DNA from: Haberlea rhodopensis
Taxonomy: Eukaryota > Streptophyta > Magnoliopsida > Lamiales > Gesneriaceae
Length of the DNA: 64,000 nucleotides
Direction: 5' to 3'
Assembly: GCA_907163345.1 (NCBI GenBank)
Contig: CAJQUN010000023.1
Coordinates: 7,202,598-7,266,597, forward strand
Part shown: positions 43,386 through 54,330 of the stretch, in pieces
How positions within the stretch are numbered: the stretch's first letter is position 1
Layout: each line of letters begins with the position of its first letter
Position numbers and translations under genes: made by a program
The notes under the pieces: generated by a model
Database searches by the model: none
The model's input: the letters and a program-made list of their open reading frames with translations, nothing else
What the model was told of the DNA's origin: nothing

Positions 43386-43975
43386 AGAGTCTTAGATCAA
43401 GTAAGCCTCAAACAGAACATATAGAGTGCAAATATAGTGGTCGTATATTTCGGGATCCCACTGCTGTAGCACTCAATGGTCAAGAGGTATCGATGAGCAT
43501 CAGGTTTCGATACCTAGGTTATGTTATCCAAAAGGATGGATATATTGACAGTGATGTTAACCACATGATTCATGCGGGTTGATTGAAATAGAGAAACACC
43601 ACCGGTGTTTTATGTGATTGAAATTTCCCTCTGAAATTGAAGGGAAGATTTATAGAATCGTCATTAGAAAGGTAAGACCAGAAGAGATAAAACAATGAAC
43701 AGAGATATTCGAGGTGAAGTAGGTGTAGCTTGTAAATGAGAGAAGATGCAAGAAATTCCCTTACGTTGGTTTGGTCAATAACGACGTAGACCCAACAATG
43801 CACATGTACGTCGAGTGGAGTCAATGAATTTCAGCCATTTCACGATAGCGAGATGACGATCGAAGAAGACATGACTCGAAGTTAGACGCAAAACTTGGAG
43901 TTCAAGGGGGTTAAATATGATATTATGACGAATAGAAACAGTTGGAGAAGACTGACTTACGTATCCGACCCGACT
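43386..43975 (+). pseudogene. LINE 3' coding remnant
   Basis: Continues the LINE after gypsy element 1, with ECKYSGRIFRDPTAVALNG, SIRFRYLGYVIQKDGYID and, near the end, WRRLTYVSDPT. Many stops. The 3' tail of the element is not well defined. Confidence 0.75.
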
Positions 43976-44500
43976 TAATTATCTATATTGTTAATGTAGC
44001 CTACCACAATTCTACAATTTTTAATACATTACTTCATCAACTATATTTTATTTTTTAAACATAATTTTTAAAATTAGACCTAATAAAAAGTTTGAATTGT
44101 TACTTTTTTTTATTTTAAAAAATGAGAAAAAGAAAATAAAAAAATAGTGTTATTAATATGGGTACCAGAGAAAAAAATAAATTTATCTACTAATCATAAT
44201 TTTAATATCAATCTTAAACACTTAAAATAAACATATTATTTATCCCTCACTATTCAATATTTTATAAAATGATAATTTATTAATGTAAATTTATCATTTG
44301 AAATAAATTAATTAATTAAAAACGAGGGGATGCAGTAAAATAATGAAAGTGGTTATTATATAAAGTTTTGGACGCATGGACCCCTGTCGTACTTGCGTCC
44401 CAACCCTAAATTGACAACCACCCGTACGTTTAGCCGTCAACGACCGTAGATTCGATAAAATAATTTATAAATAGAAGTAAACAAATAATATATGAAAATT
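43976..44500. other. intergenic, no gene seen
   Basis: AT-rich spacer, partly perhaps the LINE 3' UTR. Confidence 0.45.
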
Positions 44501-44511
44501 CAGACGATCAT

Positions 44512-44780
44512 ATTTTTTATAAAAAACTTAACAAGGTATTCAAACTTGCGCTGACTAATTGGATGAGGATCCGGCCCTTAGGAATGTCACCAGGTAAATC
44601 GTGGGATGTGTACGAATGACAGGTTTCTAAGAGAGCGGATCAATATGACTCGAACCAAGGATAACTCCCACAATATTTCAGTAGAGAATTTGTCCCACAC
44701 GGAATCAAACCTGCGACGTCGGAGGCATATCCCCACATCACATCAGCCCTTACCAATCCATCTATGTCCCTGGGGGGCCT
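44512..44780 (-). mobile_element. SINE, copy 2
   Basis: 269 bases on the minus strand with an exact 11-base target duplication CAGACGATCAT at 44501-44511 and 44781-44791. The B box is GGTTTGATTCC at 44701-44711, and an A-box-like TAGATGGATTGG lies at 44753-44764. The 3' end is T/A-rich. It aligns along its length with 23014-23321. Confidence 0.85.
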
Positions 44781-44791
44781 CAGACGATCAT

Positions 44792-45834
44792 TTCTTAAAT
44801 AACAACCAGGTCGATATAAGTGATGAACGATTCAAATTAGACAGTGCCAAATCAACCATTTTACCCTTTCCGTGAGTTACGAATCTGAAACTTTTATTTG
44901 ATGCCAAATAAAAACACAAAAAGATATAGGGCATTTTTTTTAAACGACTCAAACATAATTTTAAGGAGCCAAAATACAATTCGAATTTTTTTTTGAAGGT
45001 GGTGAGAATTTTTTTTTTTGAGTTGGGCAACTGCTTAAAACCCTATACAGGGGCATAGCTAGAAATTTTACATTGGGGGCTTAAAGTATAGGCAATGTGG
45101 GGATCAAAGGGGCGGCAGTCCCCAAAAGGAAATTTTGGAGATCCATTGCCAGTGGCCCATTCGGTCCCTTCATTTCCTACTGTGAAAAATAAAAAAAATG
45201 GGTTCACTAAACTTCTTATTGGAACTCTATGCTCATATATAAAATTATTATTTATATTTTGATAATTTTAAATCAATATATTTTTGGACAAATAAGTAAA
45301 TCAATCTCATTCTCCTCAAAGCAATTGATTATTTGTAAATAATTTTATAATTTTTAAAAATTAAATATTTTTTGGGAAATCTTACCTTGAAGTTGAAGAA
45401 ATCTTACTTGATTGGCTGATTATTGGATGGATGATGGCGAGCCAATGAAGATGAGAAATGACCGATGGTAAAGCCGTGAAGAATGATAGGTGAATTGTAA
45501 GTATACCATTTATGGTTTTAAAAGCCACTCAGAAAATAAAAAAAATTTGGTTGATCTAACCCCAATTTTTTGAATACATAAATGCGAATTTATATCGTTG
45601 GTGACACGTTCCTTTCCTTGTCACTAACATATTGATTGAAGGGTCCAGTTCAAATATGACAAACAAACGTCAGATTATTTTGGTTTCTCAACACAAATGG
45701 AGTGAATTTCGAAGTGACCATAAATTTGAAATTTAAGGATAATCGAAAGTCGCCACGGTTGCACAATTTGTATTTGCTAGTATCTCCACGTAACAATAAA
45801 AATGTAAGAAAATTTGATAATGTTATGTGACAGA
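44792..45834. other. intergenic, no gene seen
   Basis: A segment starting near 45049 (CAGGGGCATAGCTAGAAATTTT) resembles ends of common plant DNA transposons, but the other end was not found. No coding gene. Confidence 0.4.
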
Positions 45835-46135
45835 TTTTTTGTGAAGGTTTGTCAAAAACAAAAAAATGCCATAACCCGCACTTTATTGAATATCTTTTTA
45901 TTGTTATAGATATCTATTGGTCGTCCATATTTTTTTTGAATATTAGTTTCATATTTTTTAACTCATCGAGTCCACTTCTCCTTCAACATCCTGCTTTTGT
46001 CGAAAACCACCAACGAAAATTTTATGCTTTATTCCATCACGTTTGTTTTATTTCCACCATTTTCAAGTTTGTTTCATCTCCACTATTTAAATTTCAAAGT
46101 TGGAACAAGATTTCTTTTGAGTTATGATGAATCGA
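45835..46135. repeat. dispersed repeat shared with 3765-4045
   Basis: Aligns with 3765-4045 in the same orientation, including the CATCACGTTTGTTTTAT block. No ORF of note; ends undefined. Confidence 0.45.
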
Positions 46136-46424
46136 ATGAGGTTACATATGCAACGCGTGTGCGTCGCCGCTAACAAATGTAATGTGTGCGATGATTTTTA
46201 TACATGGAATACTAGAGATTTTTCCTTAATATTTTGTTACAGTTTCTTTATATTTAAAGTAAAATAAAATAAAATAATCATTTTATACTTAATTTTTATC
46301 GTATTTTGCATTTTAAATAAAAGTTCTTAAAAAAAACTAACATATTTAATACTCATGCTTGAATTAGAGTCTTTGTCAAACTCGGGGGTTTTGACAAAGA
46401 CCCCTCTACAGTATTCCAACGAAG

Positions 46425-46800
46425 CAATTTACATCAATTGATTTGAAAATATACAGTTTACCCATCTTATTTTTCAAATATGCAGTTTACAAAATGTGAT
46501 TTAAAAATAGACAGTTTACACTAATTTGGTTTGAAAATAGGTAGTTTACACATTGATTTTCAAAATAGACATCTTATCCTTCTATGATTTGTGAATATGT
46601 GCTAAACATCACCTCAAAATAAGGGGGTAGTATGCTATATTTTGGAAACATATTAAAGTAAACTGCCTATTTTAAAAACCAATAGATAATAAACTACTTA
46701 TTTTCAAATCAAATGGGTGTAAACTATCTATTAAAAATTTACATAAAGATAAAGTATCTATTTGTAATACAATATTAAGTAAATTGTCATTGACTCATCG
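46425..46800. repeat. foldback-like repeat, copy 2
   Basis: The left arm (46425-46610) carries repeats of AAAATAGACAGTTTAC and the right arm (46655-46800) their inverse, GTAAACTGCCTATTTT. The centre includes GAATATGTGCTAAACATC. The right end AGTAAATTGTCATT is the inverse of the left end of copy 1 (895-1560). Confidence 0.5.
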
Positions 46801-47157
46801 TACTCGTGTACTTTTTTTTTTGTTTTGAGTTATTCTAGGTCGAATAAGGCATAAAATCCCATATGGTAAGCCTAATTCGAGTTCAAGAACATCTTGGTTT
46901 CTCCGGGGAAAAGAATTATTTCAGACCATCATTTTTTTTTTCTGTTCTTTTGATTGGTCGTTCTTTTTATATGTTTTTTTAATTTGTTTACTGTGTAGTT
47001 AATGATGCCGAAAGCATTAATTAAACATAATAATTGTACTATCAAATGCATTAATGTTTGCATGTAAGGGTGGACAGTAATGCACTCGAATCATATCCTA
47101 CTCCTGTTTCTTTATATATTTCCATAGTCAGTTTAATTCAACTTTCTGACATTTCAT
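46801..47157. other. intergenic, no gene seen
   Basis: AT-rich spacer without recognised features. Confidence 0.5.
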
Positions 47158-47165
47158 GCTTCATG

Positions 47166-47684
47166 TAGGGGTAAGCAAAAGTTTGATTAAATCGAACAAA
47201 CCGAAAAAACCGAAATATTTTGGAAAATCGGTTCGATTATTTCAGAAATTCGGTTTTGATTTTTTAAAAAATCGGTTAATTCGGTTCGGTTTCGATTTTC
47301 ATTTTTAAAATATCGGTTAACCGAATAAACCAAATAAACCGAAATTTTTTATTTTTTAATATTTTTTTAAAAAATAAATTGTTTTTTATTTTTAAAAAAA
47401 TCAATTAATATCATTCTTTATTTAAATTTTACTTTTTTAATTTTTAAAATCAAATATCTAATTATTTTAATTTTTAAAATCACATTATCTAATTTTTAAA
47501 ATTTATTTTATTTTTTTAAAAAAAAATCGGTTAATTCGGTTACCGATCGATATAACCGATTTTTTATCAGTTCAGTTTTCAAAAAAAAATCGGTCAGTTC
47601 GGTTACAGTTTTAAAAATCGATTCGGTTTGGTTTTCAGAAATTCGGTTCGGTCGGTAACCGAACCGACCGAATACTCACCCCTA
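47166..47684. mobile_element. non-autonomous hAT element, 519 bp
   Basis: Ends TAGGGGTAAGC and CTCACCCCTA form an inverted repeat, flanked by the exact 8-base duplication GCTTCATG (47158-47165 and 47685-47692). Both subterminal regions are full of AACCGAA / TTCGGTT words around an AT-rich core. It has the same type of ends as 23360-23796 but different subterminal words. Confidence 0.88.
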
Positions 47685-47692
47685 GCTTCATG

Positions 47693-47777
47693 GACAATGA
47701 CTCTGTGGTGGAGTGAGCCTATAAATACAGTCATGAATGGAGTCAGAATTAAAATTTTGGGGTGCAAAATTATATAT

Positions 47778-47820
<43 letters not shown>

Positions 47821-48191
47821 CTTGAGTGGTGCGGCAACCTCCTACACACCCCTCCCTCCACCCCAAGTAAAATGGTTTTTTCCTCCCTAAGGCTACAATC
47901 TATTTCGGTCACAAATACATCATCTAAGTGAGGTGGTCAAAGATTTAGAAGAGTCTTAACCAGAAAATCAACTCTTCCCTCGACCTGTGTTTGAGGAAGA
48001 ACCGCAATGATGGGAGGTAAGTAATCGTTCCATTTTATTCCGAGTTTAATCTACTAAAGCATGTTTAGATAATTTAGATTATGCTTACATTTGGGCTTAA
48101 GTTCAACTCGAATATAATTTTGATTCGAACTTAATTATGTAGCCATATCTAACAATTTGCTCAAATTATAACTCGTTTGGGTGGACTCTTT

Positions 48192-48241
<50 letters not shown>

Positions 48242-48361
48242 CTTGTAACTACTAAAAAATATATTTTAAACTCGAGTTTACGCTTCAAATATATACTCAA
48301 ATAGATATGAAGTTAAACATATAACATTCGAGCCGTGTCCATACATAGACAGTTGGATCAC
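47693..48361. other. intergenic with two TA microsatellites
   Basis: (TA)n runs at about 47770-47820 and 48199-48240. No gene. Confidence 0.6.
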
Positions 48362-48846
48362 TTTATTTCCTAGGCTGTTTATCATACCGGGTTAATCGGA
48401 TCCGATCCGAAATCGGACATGTCAAATCCGATCCGGAATCGGAACCGATTAACCAAGTTCCAAACCGGTATCCGATCCGGTATTTACTGGTTTGGATTGG
48501 TTCTGGGTGTTCAGAACCATCAATCCGACGGTTCCAGAACCGGTTACGGACCGAACTAAAACCAGCGAAATTTTTTAAAAATAAAAAAACTAATTTTTTT
48601 TTATTTTTGCCTTGGTGCCAGGCAAATCCCAAAGGTGATATATCCGTTGGGCTTGTTTTTTTTTTTTTAAATTACAACTATAAATACAATTTTGTTTGTA
48701 AGTTAAATTCATCCAAAGTTCCAAATTACTCTCTCATTCTCTCATTATCGTATCATCATTATTTTGATCTAAAATCATCTAAAGTTTTTAAGTTATTATC
48801 TTATTATCATTATTTTGTTGCTGAGATAAATTATATTCAATATACG

Positions 48847-50948
48847 ATGACGTCTTCTTCTACAGGTGGTGGTCGTAGTGGTCGTACTTCCTTAATTCCA
48901 CATGTAGTACAAGAACAATATGATTATTTGGCTGACCTTGATGGTATGCATGAAGAAGAGGAGCAAATTGCAGAATATCCTGATGCCCAAATTCCGCCAC
49001 ATGTAGGATCATCTACAACAAATACCACTGCGAGTCGATCAACTAACCGTCCCAAGCGAAGCAAGGTTTGGGATCATTTTGATGTCAAGACAAAATCGAG
49101 TACGAACGAATCTGTTGTTATTTGTAAAATGTGTAACCACGTATAATTATAAAACAGGTGTTTCTGCAGGCGGTACCGAAACTTTTAAGAAACATCTAGT
49201 TATGAAACATAATTTTGATAATGTTACTTCAACCATTAGGTAGAGAACCAACCCAACTTCGAATTAATCCTTAATCTGGCACTAATTTTATCTTAACACC
49301 GGAAAAAAATAAAACATTATTCGTTCGTTTTGTTGTTAGATGTGAACTTCCCTTTTTGTTTTCTGAAAACGATGGCTTTATTGATTTTCTTATGGTATCC
49401 AACCATGTTTTAGACATATTTCTAGGCACACTGAAAAGAAATATTGTGGATGTGTTTCTTGTTTACCGTAAAACTTTAGTTGATCATCTTTCTTCTTTAA
49501 TCTGCATATTAAGTTTAACTACTGATATTTGGACAAATACCAAACTATTTTCTTTTCTTATTATTATTGATGATAATTTGTGTTTGCAAAAAAGAATTGT
49601 GTCACTTGATGAATTAAAATCTGCACATACTGGTTCCGAAATTGCTAAATTTATTGTTAATGTTTGTAAATTTTATGGAATGTAGATAAATTTTTTTCGA
49701 TTACACTTGACAATGCATCAAATAATACGACGGCAATGCATGATCTGAAAATACATTTACTACCAAGGCTTAATGGTGTTTTTTCCATGTTAGATATGCA
49801 TGTCATATAATTAATTTAGTTGTAAAAGTTGGTTATGAAGATGCTGAATGTAGTAACATAGATAAAATGAAAAACTGTTGACAATGGATACAACAATCAC
49901 GCATTAAGCGTGATTGAAAACATACGTGTGCAAGTTAGAATATTCGGTTTACTCTTTTTTCACCGCCCATTGCAACTCGACGGAATTCTTTGCATAAAAT
50001 ATTAGAATCGATGTTACCTTATCAAGATACTTTAACTTCTTTTTATAACTCTTATCAAATGCCTGAAAGTGATGAAAGTTATTTATTGTCTCATCAGGAT
50101 TTGTATTTTGTTAATAATTTAATTGCCTTGTTATCAACTTTTAAAGAAGCAACAGATCGTTTCTCCAGTGTTTATTATCCTATTTCTTATTATTTTCTTC
50201 CACTTGTATTTAACATGTTTTGTAAATTTATTGAATTTAGATATGATATTGAAATGTTGTCGTTCGTTTATCATATGGATGTGAAGTTTAAAAATATTGA
50301 GAACAAAGTCCACATGTGCATTGTATAACTACATTGTTAGACCCAAGTCAGGATGTATGATCTTTCGATACTTTCTTTGAATATTACACTAAATTTTTGG
50401 ATAAGGATGCTGACGATCAAAAGACATCAATCATGCATTCTCTTCCAAATATGTTTGGATTGTATAGTGAAAAGGGATAAAGCTCATCGTCACGTGCTGG
50501 AGGAGGAGAAGAAGAAGATGCTACTCAGTTACGAAGCGGAGGGAGTAATCTGTTGAGAAGCCTTGGAAGAAAGTAGCAGAGAGGAAGCGGAGTGTCATCT
50601 ACCTTTTCAAATGAGTTGCAGTTCTTCCTGAGTCAAATGTTCATTACAGATGAAAATTTTGATGTACTAGAGTGATGGAAAGCAAACGCAAGACAATATC
50701 CAGTCTTAGCCAACATGGCTAGAGATGTATTTGCAGTCCAAACATCCAATGTCGCATCGGAGTCGACATTCTCAACTTGTGGTCGACTCATTAGAGACTT
50801 TAGAGTTTCCCTTAAAGCAGAATCATTGTACATGCTTACGCTGCTAAAAGATAGTTCGATGCTGAGAGAAGAAATAGAGACAAGGAGGAGTCGACGAGTT
50901 CGACAAAGAAAGTTCCCGAAGAAGAAGAATTGGCCAAGACTATACTAA
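48847..50948 (+). pseudogene. hAT transposase (BED finger, RICESLEEPER-like), broken
   Basis: Starts ATG at 48847. A BED zinc finger begins SKVWDHFDVKTKS with CKMC near 49130; a one-base shift then moves the frame to TFKKHLVMKH. The central transposase pieces are at 49356-49685 (LTTDIWTN, the usual hAT segment) and 49990-50328 (DRFSSVYYPIS, FLPLVFNMFCKF). The C-terminal hAT dimerisation domain is at 50660-50948 (PVLANMARDVFAVQTSNVASESTFSTCGRLI). At least four frameshifts or stops separate these, and other parts are missing, so no active transposase is expected. Confidence 0.88.
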
Positions 50949-51094
50949 TCAATTATGATGAAAAATGTATATTTTTCATACATTTCATATGCTGTAGTTT
51001 TTACGTTGTTTTCCATATTCAATGAGCTATGTATTTTTCCTTTACGATTTGGGTTCAACGCAGAATCTGAAAATAAAAAAAATACAAGAAATAG

Positions 51095-51170
51095 GCTTGG
51101 CGATCGATCGTCATAGGCATAAACTTTATAAAAAAATGGTTGCTTTGGCGATCGATCGTCAGATCGGTTT
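51095..51170. repeat. two GATCGATC motifs inside the hAT element
   Basis: TTGGCGATCGATCGTCA occurs at about 51097 and 51145. The same motif forms arrays in the gypsy LTRs. It lies between the transposase remnant and the right subterminal region. Confidence 0.85.
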
Positions 51171-51399
51171 TGGTTGGAACTGGTACAATCCGGACTATAG
51201 GATCCGGGGTTCATAATCGGATTGGTTCCATGGTTTGGGCCATGGAAAAGGAACCAGACCAATCTGTTTCGGAACCGGATTGGTTCGGTTCCACTCCTTT
51301 GGAATCCAGGACCAGTTGGATCCAGTCCAATCCGTCTCGTGCACAGCCTGATTTATTTTGGTACAACAAAGGAGCACAACCCAAGAATCAGAGCTATGC

Positions 51400-52172
51400 T
51401 TACAAAAGTCAACTGATATATACAAAATATCTCTGCCGATGATAATGCAGATTTGAAGTAATATCAAAAAGGAAAAAAATTGTTGAATATCAGATTTTGA
51501 TATATATCTGCTGAGCAGATTCATAAAGACTACCGATGTGTATTGAACAGATAGAGATGAACATATATATCAACTCTAGCGATGAGTAAAGTCTGCTGAT
51601 GATTGAACAAAACTTTACCATAGTCTACCGATGGAGTGTAGTCTACTGACTACTTAGTACTCAACTGATAATACTCTATTGACTTTAAAAAGGACATATT
51701 TTGTGGAACAAAATATTACCGATGAAGAAGCATCATTAGAGTATTTCACTCTTTACATTATTTACCGTGCTTTAATTGCATAAATATGATGAAGTTTGTT
51801 TAAGCTTAGTTCTAACAGTTTGTGACTGTGTTGAAACTGATCTTTCTGGCTTTGTGCATATTTGTGAGCTGAGTGCTATGTGGATTGGGAGTTTAGACTA
51901 TCTATGTGGTGTTGGTGTAAGCGGGGTGTACATGTTTGATTGTAAATCAAATTTTCTAGTGGGCTCCTTTCAACAAAGGAAGAATGGGAGACGTAGAAGC
52001 GTTGTTTCAAACTTTCAGAAACAAATACTTGTGTCATTTATTTTCTGCATTTACTTATTGCACATATTAAATGTTGGTATCTACTCAGTAGACTATATAC
52101 ATATTTCTTGTTAGTAGACACCTAGTCTTTCTTAGCCCTGTAGACTCTATCTACCGTTTTTATATGACCCAT
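51400..52172 (+). repeat. left part of an older LTR split by gypsy element 2
   Basis: Sequence rich in CTACCGATG, CTACTGAC and TCAACTGATAA words, without a gene. It appears to continue after the gypsy element at 58263 and to end CTAACA at 58406, where a primer-binding site follows. I could not locate its beginning. Confidence 0.4.
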
Positions 52173-52441
52173 TGTGGGGTCCTCGTTACTTAATCCATTA
52201 TGTATCAATTAATCATACATACGTGAGTCTGAATTAAGTAAAACGATACACTGATTAGAAGTTTCTTACTAAGTAAGTTGTTACAACTTTATAAAAACTC
52301 TACCATATATACATCATATGGAATTCAAACAACTTAAATAAAAACAACTCCTAGGCAGTGGTTCAGTTCGCAGCAGAAAATGACTCACATCCCGTCCTCC
52401 CACGTCTATGAGTCCCTACAGAAACATTCACACAACATGAG
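52173..52441 (-). repeat. truncated 3' LTR of gypsy element 2
   Basis: 269 bases matching 56316-56584 almost exactly (TGTGGGGTCCTCG... to ...CACACAACATGAG), after which similarity to the other LTR stops and integrase sequence begins. Confidence 0.92.
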
Positions 52442-53223
52442 AAGTAAATCTTGGATCCCAACGCTGTCTGTAACCCTTCCCAAAAATGAGAAGTAAATCT
52501 CGGATCCCTATCCGACACAATGGAAACTGGTATACCATGTAGTCTCACTACATGTTGAATGTACAACTTTGCCATTCGCAGATACGTAAATGTCATACAA
52601 TATGGTACGAAATGAGATACTTTGGTGAGTCGGTCAACGATTACCCAAATGGCATCACAACCAGAAGACGTCCGTGGCAAATGAGTCACAAAATCCATTG
52701 TGATATGTTCCCATTTCCACTGAGGAATTTCCAAACTGTGTAATTCACCTCCTGGTTTCTGTCTTTTTGCTTTTACTTGTTGACAGACTAAACACCGTTT
52801 TACAAAGTTCAACACATCCTGTTTCATGCGTTTCCACCAAAATTGAGTACGTAAATCATGATACATTTTCTTTCCTCCATGATGTATACTGTATCTACCA
52901 CAATGAGCACGTTGTAGTAGTTCTTGACGTAGTCCCAATGAAGCAGGTACTACCCAACAGTTTCTGTATTTAAGAATTCCATCACTTGTAAGTATATATT
53001 GAGATGTTTGTCCTTGATTTATCATGTCCTTCCATTGTTGTACCTCATCATCAGTATTTTGTGATGTCTTGATTTTCTCAAAAATATCAGGTTCAACCAA
53101 TAATGTTGATACCCGTACTGGCACTGTTTCCACATCAAACTCATAACCCAAAGTACAACAAGAAGTCATCAAGGCAGATAAATGAATCATTTCATCAGCT
53201 GTATGATGTACTTTTCGACTCAA
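52442..53223 (-). pseudogene. integrase N-terminal part of gypsy element 2
   Basis: The minus-strand frame runs from a post-RNase H segment (HHTADEMIHLSALMTS) through the zinc-binding region (YSIHHGGKKMYHDL, CLVCQQVKAKRQ) to the first two catalytic acids (TMDFVTHLP, SIVSDRDPRF). It stops being integrase after GLQTALG, where a short duplicated filler and then LTR sequence follow. The third catalytic acid is lost. Confidence 0.88.
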
Positions 53224-54330
53224 GGCATCTGCTGTAAGATTAGCTTTTTTGGATGATATTCAATCTCACAATCATAATCTTTCAACAGATCCATTCATCT
53301 TCTTTGCCTCATATTCAATTCTGCTTGAGTGAATAAAAACTTTAAACTCTTATGATCCGTGTATATGGTAAACGACGTACCATATAAATAATGTCGACAT
53401 ATCTTCAACGCAAAGACAATGGCAGCCAATTCCAGATCATGCACTGGATATCGCATTTCATGTGAGCCACTACATGTTTATCCTGCATCAATACACAACC
53501 CAAACCTAGTAATGATGCATCATTATATAAGGCAAACCTGTCATGTTCCGATGGAATGATCAAGACTGGAGCTGTAGTCAATCGATGTTTCAATTCCTGA
53601 AAACTATGCTCACAAACCTCTGACCATTGAAACGATACTCCCTTCTGTGTCAATTGTGTCAATGGTTTGGCAATTGTTGAAAATCCTTCAACAAATCGTC
53701 TATAGTATCCAGCCAAGCCCAAGAAACTACGAATTTCTGGCACAGAAATAGGTGCTGACCAATTCAACACTGCTTCGATCTTTTTCGGATCAACTGATAT
53801 ACCTTCTTTCGAGATTACATGCCCAAAAAACCGACACTAGTCAACCAAAACTCACACTTACTGAGTTTGGCATACAAATGATGTGTCCTCAACAATTGCA
53901 ATACCATATGCAATTGTTGGGCATGTTCTGCATCATTCTGCGAATAGATCAGTATATCATCGATAAAGACAATGACAAATCGATCAAGGTATTCCTGGAA
54001 AACCCGATTCATTAAACTCATAAAGACAGCTGGGGCATTTGTCACTCCAAATGGCATCACCAGAAACTCATAATGTCCATAGCGAGTTCTGAATGCTGTC
54101 TTCTGTACATCACCCTCACTCACACGTATTTGATGATAACCAGATCTCAAATCAATCTTAGAATAGATTTTTGATCCCTGTAACTGATCAAATAAATCAT
54201 CAATACGAGGAAGAGGATATTTATTCTTTATGGTTACCTTGTTCAATTGTCGATAATCAATACACATTCTCATTGTCTCATCCTTCTTCTTAACAAATAA
54301 TATCGGAGCACCCAAGGAGATACACTAAGA
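53223..54330 (-). pseudogene. reverse transcriptase and RNase H of gypsy element 2
   Basis: Reverse transcriptase (54315-53815) has ILFVKKKDETMRMCIDYRQLNK at its start and FVIVFIDDILIYS with the catalytic DD. A shift near 53815 is followed by RT thumb and RNase H (53770-53405: SAPISVPEIRSFLGLAGYYRRF, FALYNDASLLGLG). The RNase H Asp in the TDAS motif is preceded by Asn instead of Thr. A further frame change near 53450 leads into the rest of RNase H. Confidence 0.88.

Larger units (their letters stand above)
31135..43975 (+). mobile_element. decayed LINE, split by a solo LTR and a gypsy element
   Basis: The remnant is in three blocks: 31135-31392, 32733-34689 and 43386-43975. Block 1 has the start of an AP-type endonuclease (IRLASCNVGSLTGRL). 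Block 2 continues the endonuclease (NDNSNTISIYAP, INGDFRGHVG) and then reverse transcriptase (DLHMIFIDLEKAYNKV, GLRQGSVLSPFLSVL). The catalytic FADD region reads FAGD. Block 3 has the downstream pieces (EHIECKYSGRIF, FRYLGYVIQKDGYID, RLTYVSDPT). Frames are broken by many stops. Reading continues logically across both insertion sites, which shows that the insertions came later. Confidence 0.85.
48370..51351 (+). mobile_element. decayed coding hAT transposon
   Basis: 2982 bases. The left end TAGGCTGT (48371) and right end ACAGCCTG (to 51350) are inverted. Flanks TTTATTTC (48362-48369) and TTTATTTT (51352-51359) agree at 7 of 8 bases, which fits a hAT target duplication. Subterminal regions carry GGATCCGATCCGG/GGAATCGGAACC words, like the non-autonomous elements in this window. 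The interior codes for a transposase broken into several frames. Confidence 0.82.

Noticed and set aside
44701..44764. Possible tRNA gene (B-box and A-box-like words)
   Set aside because: It does not fold into a tRNA, and the segment lies in a SINE with an 11-base target duplication, which explains the boxes.
45049..45200. Transposon end-like sequence CAGGGGCATAGCTAGAAATTTT
   Set aside because: It resembles common plant DNA transposon tips, but no matching inverted end or duplication was found, so no element is called.
52363..52441. Continuation of the integrase ORF to 52363
   Set aside because: The last part of this frame is antisense LTR sequence after the deletion junction, not integrase.
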